Assembly (NCBI GenBank): GCA_900540705.1
Contig: UQGR01000026.1
Span: 1 to 28,683 of the forward strand
Direction: 5' to 3'
Length of the DNA stretch: 28,683 nt
Origin: an uncultured Mollicutes bacterium
GTDB lineage: Bacteria; Bacillota_I; Bacilli_A; Acholeplasmatales; Anaeroplasmataceae
Shown: one piece after another, positions 22,849-28,683 of the stretch
Layout of the letters: each line of letters opens with the position of its first letter
Numbering within the stretch: the stretch's first letter is position 1
Made by a program: the position numbers and the translations under genes
The notes under the pieces: model-generated
What the model saw: the letters and a program-made list of their open reading frames with translations, nothing else
The model's database searches: none
Told to the model about the DNA's origin: nothing

Positions 22849-23433
22849 ATGGAAAATTATTATGAGGAATTGCCAGAAGGATATAAGGAAGCAAAGGTAT
22901 TGGATGCGAAGGATGGTAAATTTGCCCTCTGGTTAAATCTTGCCTCTTTTCCAATGGCGGCAGTAGTTTTGATTCCATGTTATTTCAAGGTAAAAACCTA
23001 CTGGGAGCAAGAGATAAATAGTAAAGAAGTACTATTAGGCTGTTTTTGTTTTTTAATAGCAATGATTGCTTATTTAGTTCTGCATGAGCTTACGCATGGC
23101 CTATTTTATAAGATATTCACGAAAAAAAAGCTGACGTTTGGAATTACGCTCAGCTGTGCCTATTGTGGGCTTCCTAAAGGGTATGTCAATAAAAAAACTT
23201 CATTTATTTCAACGGCTGCACCCTTGGTAATCCATAGTATTTGGATGATTCTATTGATTTGTCTTTTACCAGCTAACATTTGGTGTATTGTAGTCAGCCT
23301 GCTTTTTGCAGTTCACTTTGGTGGCTGTAGTGGAGATTTGACGGTGATGTATTTATTACTTAGATTTCCTAAGGATGTCTTAGTGAATGATACAGGACCT
23401 AAACAAACCTTCTATATCAAAGAAAAAGCTTAA
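22849..23433 (+). CDS. DUF3267-type membrane zinc metalloprotease homologue
   Basis: This 194-residue protein has about four membrane segments (near residues 29-45, 61-78, 120-140 and 145-165). The zinc motif HELTH (79-83) lies at the end of the second, as in the DUF3267 putative zincin family, and a later HFGGCSGDL may provide the third ligand (Asp). Such proteins are thought to be intramembrane-type peptidases, but substrates are unknown. AAAGAGGTAG lies before the ATG. The end of the gene forms the first arm of a bidirectional terminator shared with the convergent antiporter gene. Confidence 0.8.
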   Translation: MENYYEELPEGYKEAKVLDAKDGKFALWLNLASFPMAAVVLIPCYFKVKTYWEQEINSKEVLLGCFCFLIAMIAYLVLHELTHGLFYKIFTKKKLTFGITLSCAYCGLPKGYVNKKTSFISTAAPLVIHSIWMILLICLLPANIWCIVVSLLFAVHFGGCSGDLTVMYLLLRFPKDVLVNDTGPKQTFYIKEKA

Positions 23434-23455
23434 GTTTATGCTTAAGCTCTTTTTT
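23422..23455. terminator. Bidirectional terminator between convergent genes
   Basis: AGCTTAAG (23427-23434) and CTTAAGCT (23441-23448) form a perfect 8-bp stem with loop TTTATG. Plus strand: T6 at 23450-23455. Minus strand: the A-rich run before the stem gives a T run. It includes the stop codon of the DUF3267 gene, and its T tract reaches the antiporter stop codon. Confidence 0.9.
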
Positions 23456-24722
23456 ATTCCGTTATGATATCTGTATTTAACTCCTGAGGGATATCATTTT
23501 TATAGCTTTTTTTGAGAAGAACAGGTGTTACGAAGGAGGTTACTAAAATAAGGACTAGAATAAAAGGCTGAATGGAAGCAGAGATAATTCCTGCAGATAT
23601 TCCTTTGTTTGCACAAATCAAGCATACCTCTGCCCGGCACATCATACCTAATCCACAGCGATAGGAATCCTTAAACGAATAGCCTGTCACCTTAGCTCCT
23701 AATCCACAGCCGAGCAACTTTCCAACGATCCCTGCAAGGATAAAGATACTTCCAAATAAGATGAAGGTTGTATCAATCTCAGAAAAGCTAGCTAGACTTG
23801 TGAGTCCTACCTTGGCAAAGAACACTGGTGTAAAGAGCATATAGGAGGCAATATCGGTTCTTCGTTCAATATATTCTGAATCCTTGCCACCAGACAGCAT
23901 AAGGCCTGCAAAGAAAGCACCAGTGATGTCTGCAATTCCAAACCATTCCTCTGCTGCATAAGAAAAGAAGAAGGCAATGGCAATTCCAAAGATAGGTAAA
24001 CGTCTGTGGTGTCCGTACTTTTTACTTAAAAATTTAAACAACATTCTGAGTGCAATTCCTAAGGCAATCGCAAATACAAAGAAGCCGATTGTTTTTACGA
24101 ATACCATCAGAATATCCATTCCTACATTGGCAGAGGCATTGGATAATGCCTGATTTAAGGATACGACAACCGATAGGATGATTACACCTAGGATGTCATC
24201 TAGAATAGCTGCTGATACAATAGCGGTACCTATGCTGGAATTTAGCTTTCCTAATTCCTTTAGGGTGGCTACAGTCACGGATACGGATGTGGCAGTAAGA
24301 ATTACTCCATAAAAGAGGTTTCGGAAAACAAAATCCTTTCCATATCCACCAGGGAGTATTCCTGCAACTAAAAATCCCAAGCCCATAGGAACAATCACAC
24401 CCAGTAAAGTAATAATTACCGCGGCAACTCCTGTAGTTTTGATTTGCTTTAAATTGGTTTCTAATCCTGCAGAAAACATGATTAGGATGACTCCGATTTC
24501 TGCAATGAAGGTAATCCCAGACATTGCTGTGTCACTGAAAATCGTTTGCCCAGGGATTAGGGTAATCAGTCCTAAAAGCACCCCAGTCAGCAGCATACCA
24601 ACGACAGAGGGTAATCCAATCTTCCTTGTTCCAATACTTAGCAATTTAGATAATAACAAAATAAGAGCCAATGGCAATAAAACGACAAAAGCCTCTATAT
24701 TTTGACCTACTTCCAAAAACAT
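23454..24722 (-). CDS. Cation:proton antiporter, CPA2/KefB type
   Basis: This protein of about 422 residues has 12 or so hydrophobic helices and should exchange Na+ or K+ for H+. Typical blocks are GMLLTGVLLGLI in the N-terminal helices, GVILIMFSAGLETNLKQIK, and AAILDDILGVIILSVV, where the adjacent Asp pair is the usual ion-binding position of CPA2 members. It ends after the membrane domain, with no TrkA-N or RCK nucleotide-binding part, unlike full KefB/KefC. The start is uncertain: a TTG at 24743 opens the frame, a GTG at 24731 is close to GGAAGGA, and the ATG at 24722, chosen here, begins just before the first helix with the ribosome binding site 13 bases away. It is divergent from the MATE gene. 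Confidence 0.88.
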   Translation of the reverse strand: MFLEVGQNIEAFVVLLPLALILLLSKLLSIGTRKIGLPSVVGMLLTGVLLGLITLIPGQTIFSDTAMSGITFIAEIGVILIMFSAGLETNLKQIKTTGVAAVIITLLGVIVPMGLGFLVAGILPGGYGKDFVFRNLFYGVILTATSVSVTVATLKELGKLNSSIGTAIVSAAILDDILGVIILSVVVSLNQALSNASANVGMDILMVFVKTIGFFVFAIALGIALRMLFKFLSKKYGHHRRLPIFGIAIAFFFSYAAEEWFGIADITGAFFAGLMLSGGKDSEYIERRTDIASYMLFTPVFFAKVGLTSLASFSEIDTTFILFGSIFILAGIVGKLLGCGLGAKVTGYSFKDSYRCGLGMMCRAEVCLICANKGISAGIISASIQPFILVLILVTSFVTPVLLKKSYKNDIPQELNTDIITE

Positions 24723-24800
24723 ATAGCTCACTATTCCTTCCAATTATACAACCTATATTTTACCACTATTTTATTGAGGAGTCCCTTGAAAATGTTTTCA

Positions 24801-24827
24801 CACAATTTCTCAACTTAAAAAATTGTG
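24801..24827. promoter_or_regulatory. Inverted repeat between divergent transporter genes
   Basis: CACAATTT (24801-24808) and AAATTGTG (24820-24827) are perfect 8-base arms with an 11-base spacer, in the only intergenic stretch shared by the antiporter and MATE genes. A TATAAT at 24861-24866 probably belongs to the MATE promoter, though its -35 is poor. The repeat may be an operator; no factor can be named. Confidence 0.35.
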
Positions 24828-24894
24828 ATAATTTTTCCAAACAATCCAGTAGGATAGGAGTATAATCTATATGGTTATAAAGGAGGCGGGTCCT

Positions 24895-26391
24895 ATGGCG
24901 AAAATTGACGAAAGAAGAAGAGACAAAATTTTAAATGGGAATATGTGGACAGTAATCATAGCCATATGTGCTCCTTTATTTGTCTATAATCTTTTTAATT
25001 CCATCTATAGCTTAATTGATAGTATCTTTGCTAATGAAATCTCTACAGATTCTGTATCCTCTGTGGCTGCCTTAGGACAGATTAAAAATTTATTATCGTC
25101 CTTTGGATCAGGGATTGCCGCTGGTGGAGCAATCATTGTAGCTCGCCATTTTGGAGCTGGTGATTTTGAGAAGGCCAGAAAAAATGCCAATGTTTTAGTT
25201 TCAATTATTTTGGTTGTGGTAGGAGCACTGGCTTTGATCTGTATTCCTTTGGCTTATCCAATCTGTAAAATTTCTGGAATATCTAATGCTCAGGCTGTTG
25301 CGGCAACCGGATATTTCATTATTCAGATGGTAGAGCTCATTTTTGTGGCGTTCAATAACGTATTTATCGCTTTACAGAAGTCTAAGGGGAATACGAAATC
25401 GATATTCTACTTTAACATCTTATCCATGATGGTCAAGCTTGGACTGAATGTATTATTCATTTATGGACTCCATGTCCAAGACATTATATGGATTGCTGTA
25501 GCAACCTTGATTTCACAAATTGTCTTATTCTTAATTTTAGGATTCTTGATGCTTCGTAAGAATAATATCTTCCGAATTAGTATCAAGCAGTTTAGTCTAT
25601 CTTGGAAATATGTGAAGCCTATCCTTGTGATGTCTGTTCCTATTTTTATTGGCAAATTTGTATTTTCGTTAGGAAAGGTTGCCATCAATTCGATTTTTGG
25701 AGCCCAGTATCTAGAAATATTGAAATCTCAAATTGACCTTTCTGATCCTATTGCTGTCCAACAGGCAGAAGCCTCTGCAGGTCTTGTCGTAGGAGCCTTG
25801 GCGGTATCCAACAATCTAAATGGAATTGCGACAACTCCACTGAACTCCTTTGAGGAGACAGAGTCTACCATTGTTTCTCAGAATTTAGGAAACCGAAATT
25901 TAAAAAGAGCTTTAGAATGCTTTTTCAAAAGCTTCATTATGGCAACGATTTTAGGATTTATTGGTTGGATTATGATTCGGTTCTTATTTCAGGAGGCACT
26001 GATTAACTTATATAGTCAGGCAAAGGACCCAGCTCAGGCTGAGGAATTTAAGAATTATATTCGTTTGATTCACAATTATGATTCCTGGTCTATTCCATCC
26101 TTAGCCATCAATGGAGCTGTACTTGGAGTACTCTATGGCTTTGGTAAAACGAAGCTGGCTATGTGTATCAATATTGCGAGAGCCTTCGTCTTTAGAATTC
26201 CTATTTTATTACTTTTGTTATTCTGCTTCCCAGAGCTGGGCGTAGAATGTGCAGGTCTTTCCATGGGGATTTCTAATATATGCATCGCACTAATGAGCAT
26301 TATTTCTCTTGCTGTATTCCTGATTCAAATTAAGAAAAAGGGGTATCAGGGGATGCAGCTAGAGCATAAAAAGATAGTAGAGGAAGTGTAA
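24895..26391 (+). CDS. MATE-family multidrug/toxin efflux transporter
   Basis: This 498-residue membrane protein has the two-lobed MATE layout of about 12 helices. The N-lobe includes DSIFANEIST...VAALGQIKNLLSSFGSGIAAGGAIIVARHFGAGD, the conserved helix 1-2 region, and the C-lobe includes the matching ESTIVSQNLGNRNLKRALECFF. Between the lobes lies an extra-long polar loop (about residues 275-300, LKSQIDLSDPIAVQQAE), which makes it slightly longer than the usual 440-480. It should export cationic compounds by Na+ or H+ antiport. An ATG at 24871 is in frame, but 24895 follows AAAGGAGGCGGG closely and is the better start. The Nudix gene begins 4 bases after its stop. Confidence 0.92.
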   Translation: MAKIDERRRDKILNGNMWTVIIAICAPLFVYNLFNSIYSLIDSIFANEISTDSVSSVAALGQIKNLLSSFGSGIAAGGAIIVARHFGAGDFEKARKNANVLVSIILVVVGALALICIPLAYPICKISGISNAQAVAATGYFIIQMVELIFVAFNNVFIALQKSKGNTKSIFYFNILSMMVKLGLNVLFIYGLHVQDIIWIAVATLISQIVLFLILGFLMLRKNNIFRISIKQFSLSWKYVKPILVMSVPIFIGKFVFSLGKVAINSIFGAQYLEILKSQIDLSDPIAVQQAEASAGLVVGALAVSNNLNGIATTPLNSFEETESTIVSQNLGNRNLKRALECFFKSFIMATILGFIGWIMIRFLFQEALINLYSQAKDPAQAEEFKNYIRLIHNYDSWSIPSLAINGAVLGVLYGFGKTKLAMCINIARAFVFRIPILLLLLFCFPELGVECAGLSMGISNICIALMSIISLAVFLIQIKKKGYQGMQLEHKKIVEEV

Positions 26392-26394
26392 GAT

Positions 26395-26931
26395 ATGAAG
26401 GAAACCTATTGTAAGGGAGAAACCATCTACGAAGGTAAAATTCTTAAACTTGTTAGGGATGAGGTGGTTTGTTCGAATGGAAAAACAGCTTATCGCGAAA
26501 TCATCAGACATCATGGTGGTGCTGGAGTTCTATGTATTAAGGAGAATAAGGTTCTTTTAATTCGGCAATATCGGTATGCCTACGATGAGGCGATTTATGA
26601 GATTCCTGCAGGAAAGCTGGAACAAGGAGAAGATCCAAAGGAGGCAGCCTTAAGAGAGTTTGAGGAGGAAACTGGAAATCGGGCTCTTGACCTGCAGTTT
26701 TTATCTGTCCTTTATCCAACTGTAGGGTATTCCTCTGAAAAGATATATCTTTATTCTACAGAGAATATCCTTCCTTCTTGTCAGCATTTAGATGAGGATG
26801 AAGAAGTGGAACTCATTTGGTTGGATTTGGAGCAGGTATTATCCTTGATTCTAGAAGGAAAAATCAAGGATGCAAAAACAATAGCGGCTATAGAGCTCTA
26901 TCTCCTTAAAAAAAGAAAAAATCTATCCTAG
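26395..26931 (+). CDS. nudF: Nudix hydrolase, ADP-ribose pyrophosphatase type (EC 3.6.1.13)
   Basis: This 178-residue cytosolic enzyme should split ADP-ribose to AMP and ribose-5-phosphate. The Nudix box is complete: GKLEQGEDPKEAALREFEEE plus TGN (residues 73-95), with the REFEEETG glutamates for metal binding. The preceding LIRQYRYAYDEAIYEIPAG and the following YPTVGYSSEKIYLY are typical of the ADP-ribose subfamily. GAGGAAG before the ATG lies inside the end of the MATE gene. The stop TAG overlaps the convergent tmcAL stop in CTAG, and the last codons contain the T tract and stem of the tmcAL terminator. Confidence 0.92.
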   Translation: MKETYCKGETIYEGKILKLVRDEVVCSNGKTAYREIIRHHGGAGVLCIKENKVLLIRQYRYAYDEAIYEIPAGKLEQGEDPKEAALREFEEETGNRALDLQFLSVLYPTVGYSSEKIYLYSTENILPSCQHLDEDEEVELIWLDLEQVLSLILEGKIKDAKTIAAIELYLLKKRKNLS

Positions 26932-26944
26932 ATAGGGATAGATT
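26908..26944 (-). terminator. tmcAL terminator embedded in the end of the Nudix gene
   Basis: AATCTATCC (26920-26928) pairs perfectly with GGATAGATT (26936-26944) over a 7-base loop that contains the stop codons. On the minus strand the stem is followed by a T-rich tract, TTTT-C-T7 (complement of 26908-26919). On the plus strand no T run follows, so it works for tmcAL only. Confidence 0.85.
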
Positions 26945-28040
26945 CCTCTATGGTAATTGGCTTGGCTTGTTCTTGTTTGAAATCCTCTGTTTGATAGATG
27001 AAATCTAAAATTTTTGTTATTTTTAGTTCTAAATCTAGAATGGGATGGATTCCATTTTTAAGATTTGTATACAGCTTCACTTGTTTTTTTCTGGAGCTTA
27101 GATAGGTAAGCCCTGCTGGTGAGTAGCCTAGAATTCTTACAAATTCAGGGCTACCTTTTTTTATTTCCTCCACAAAGCCTTTTTTTATATCAAATAGAAT
27201 ATATAGCAGCATCCTTTGAATGCGGCTCTTGGTATATCGTTTTGTCGCTAAAAAATCCACAAACTCTTGAATAGAGCTAAAGTTTTTAATTTCCTCTAGT
27301 TTATGTTCTAGACCTTCCTCCACAAAGAATATCTCCTTTAACTCCTCCTTAGAGCTGTTTAGGATAGAATATTTTAGGTAGGGAAAAAGCTGTTCTTCAT
27401 CCCTAGGCTGAAAAGAAGATAGATAGGAAGGACAATAGGCTGCCATGAGCTTCGGGTTTTGACGGATTGCATAAGCGGAGGCAAATTGTTCCGGGGTTTT
27501 TGAATTGAAGCTTCCAATTCTTTGGATGGTTTTGATTGTGATGGGATAATGGTTTTCCTGGATTGCCTTATAGTAGCTGTAGCCTAATAAATCATTACTA
27601 GGTAAATCAATGATAGAAGCAGTAGCCTCCTTATAGGATTTTCCTTTTGCTAGTAAGTCTTTGATTTTGTTTTGATTTTCTTCTGTGTTCCATTTCTTAT
27701 AATAGACCTCATATAGGGATGGATCATTCTGCTCAGAACCAATCCAAAGCTCCTCTACTCCGATTAGATTGAGAAGAGAGACACTATTTTTGGCAAATAA
27801 ATCACTATTTTGGACAGCATAAACAAAGGGTAGCTCAATTAGGATATCCATCCCAGCCCTTAAGGCCTGGTGTGTCTTATCAAATTTGGAAAACATAGAT
27901 AGATTTCCTCGCATGGTAAAATTTCCAGATAGAACAGCAACCAAAATATCTGCCTTACTTTCTTTTCTGATTTGTTCAATTGCATAAACATGACCATTAT
28001 GTAGAGGATTATATTCTACGATAGTTCCGACGATTTTCAT
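26928..28040 (-). CDS. tmcAL: tRNA(Met) cytidine acetate ligase
   Basis: This 370-residue cytosolic enzyme (YlbM family) uses acetate and ATP to form N4-acetylcytidine at the wobble position of elongator tRNA(Met). The nucleotidyltransferase-type N-terminus is MKIVGTIVEYNPLHNGH, with the HxGH motif (His14, His17), followed by VLSGNFTMRG and FDKTHQALRAGMDILIELP. Length is close to the Bacillus family members. A frame opens at 28061 (MKKGDRK extension), but that ATG overlaps the -10 box at 28060-28065, and the ATG at 28040 is preceded by GGTGATAGG. It is divergent from pepF and convergent with nudF. Confidence 0.93.
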   Translation of the reverse strand: MKIVGTIVEYNPLHNGHVYAIEQIRKESKADILVAVLSGNFTMRGNLSMFSKFDKTHQALRAGMDILIELPFVYAVQNSDLFAKNSVSLLNLIGVEELWIGSEQNDPSLYEVYYKKWNTEENQNKIKDLLAKGKSYKEATASIIDLPSNDLLGYSYYKAIQENHYPITIKTIQRIGSFNSKTPEQFASAYAIRQNPKLMAAYCPSYLSSFQPRDEEQLFPYLKYSILNSSKEELKEIFFVEEGLEHKLEEIKNFSSIQEFVDFLATKRYTKSRIQRMLLYILFDIKKGFVEEIKKGSPEFVRILGYSPAGLTYLSSRKKQVKLYTNLKNGIHPILDLELKITKILDFIYQTEDFKQEQAKPITIEESIPI

Positions 28041-28059
28041 TTTCCTATCACCTTTTTTC

Positions 28060-28088
28060 ATTATAGCCGTTCTTAAGGTTTTTTTCTA
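28060..28088 (-). promoter_or_regulatory. tmcAL promoter
   Basis: On the minus strand a -35 TAGAAA (28088-28083, four of six consensus positions) and a perfect -10 TATAAT (28065-28060) have a 17-base spacer. The transcript should start near 28053, leaving a short leader with the ribosome binding site. This fixes the tmcAL start at 28040. Confidence 0.7.
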
Positions 28089-28144
28089 GATTTTTCTTTG
28101 ATTTTGTTGTAAAATGGAAATAAAAAAGAAGGGAAGGATTTAAT

Positions 28145-28683
28145 ATGGAATGGAATTTGAATTTAATATATCCGAGCTATGCGGTTTTTTTAGAGGAGCT
28201 GAATAGCATAGAAACTAATATTTTAGTACTGGAGGGCTTAAAGGGAAAGCTTAATACCCTAGAAGGCTTTAAGACCTATGACAAGGAAAATCGAGAGTTA
28301 AGTGAAAAGCTTTCTAGATCCTTTTGTTATGCCTATATGAAGTATGACTTGAACCAGAAGGATACAAAGGCGGCTGTGGATTACCAGAAGGTCAACCAGG
28401 TCTATCATGATTTTAACATAAGGACATCCTTTATAACTCCAGAGCTTTTGGCAGTTGGAAAGGAGACGATTACACGTTTCCTAAAGGAAGAGCCAGGTTT
28501 ACAGGTATATGAGTATACGATAGATAGACTGTTCCGCAGCCAAAGCTATGTTTTAGATGAGAAGAGTGAACGGCTGTTAGCGAATTATAATGAGGCATTA
28601 GATGGGTATAACCGTCTATATGACAAGCTAGCTGTAACAGATAATACCTCTACAACAGTTAAGATTTCAACAGGAGAGACTCT
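28145..28683 (+). CDS. pepF: Oligoendopeptidase F, N-terminal part (cut by the window end)
   Basis: The frame is open from ATG 28145 to the last base: 179 codons plus two bases. It starts MEWNLNLIYPSYAVFLEELN and continues with a helical region (YDLNQKDTKAAVDYQKV, FITPELLAVGKETITRFL, YEYTIDRLFRSQSYVLDEKS, then LLANYNEAL), which matches the N-terminal domain of M3B peptidases. These are cytosolic zinc peptidases that cut short peptides. The catalytic HExxH would be several hundred residues further on and is outside the window, so activity cannot be judged. GGGAAGG precedes the ATG. A TAAAAT at 28110-28115 may be the -10, with a weak -35. Confidence 0.82.
   Translation, partial: MEWNLNLIYPSYAVFLEELNSIETNILVLEGLKGKLNTLEGFKTYDKENRELSEKLSRSFCYAYMKYDLNQKDTKAAVDYQKVNQVYHDFNIRTSFITPELLAVGKETITRFLKEEPGLQVYEYTIDRLFRSQSYVLDEKSERLLANYNEALDGYNRLYDKLAVTDNTSTTVKISTGET

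Noticed and set aside
24786..24799. TGAAAATGTTTTCA as a catabolite-repression (cre) or LacI-type operator
   Set aside because: The centre is TG and not CG, and it lies between transporter genes with no link to sugar use; it looks like an AT-rich chance palindrome.

Overview
The window comes from an AT-rich, Gram-positive-type bacterium. Codon use is A/T-biased, ribosome binding sites are strong AGGAGG types, and secreted proteins carry lipoprotein signal peptides with an LxSC/xxGC lipobox. TGA is a real stop here (the LacI-type gene, the HAD gene, malF, ibrA-like and ibrB-like genes all end in TGA) and Trp is TGG. This excludes the code-4 mycoplasmas but fits low-GC Bacillota such as Erysipelotrichia, or standard-code Mycoplasmatota relatives (Acholeplasma, RF39 or Izemoplasma-like). 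I cannot name the species.

Positions 1-20032 form one starch/maltodextrin utilisation locus. A LacI-family repressor gene (minus strand, 166-1155) is divergent from malQ-glgP (1362-5159). A good promoter in front of malQ contains a LacI-type operator, and a closely related operator overlaps a consensus promoter in front of a HAD hydrolase gene (5440-6105). A long co-directional run follows: malE, malF, malG, a lipoprotein GH13 alpha-amylase, a MalK/MsmX-type ATPase, two small lipoproteins, a lipoprotein type I pullulanase, and, after a 259-base leader, a lipoprotein with starch-binding-type modules. A strong terminator closes the run at 19994-20032. The expected scheme is: surface-anchored binding protein, pullulanase and amylase degrade starch outside; MalEFG plus the ATPase import maltodextrins; MalQ and GlgP convert them to glucose and glucose-1-phosphate. 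The ATPase is 848 residues, more than twice the usual length, with extra OB-like modules and a long coiled coil.

Positions 20033-23455 are an accessory block: an IbrA-like PP-loop protein and an IbrB-like ParB-fold protein, with overlapping start and stop, behind a promoter that carries a 23-base perfect dyad; then a small HD (p)ppGpp-hydrolase-like protein, an unrecognised 99-residue protein and a DUF3267-type membrane zincin, ending at a bidirectional terminator.

Positions 23454-28683 are ordinary chromosomal genes: a KefB-type cation/proton antiporter (minus strand), a MATE transporter followed by a Nudix ADP-ribose pyrophosphatase, the tRNA(Met) cytidine acetate ligase gene tmcAL (minus strand, convergent and overlapping by 4 bases), and the 5' part of an oligoendopeptidase F gene cut by the window end. 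I saw no rRNA, tRNA, CRISPR array, transposase or insertion sequence.
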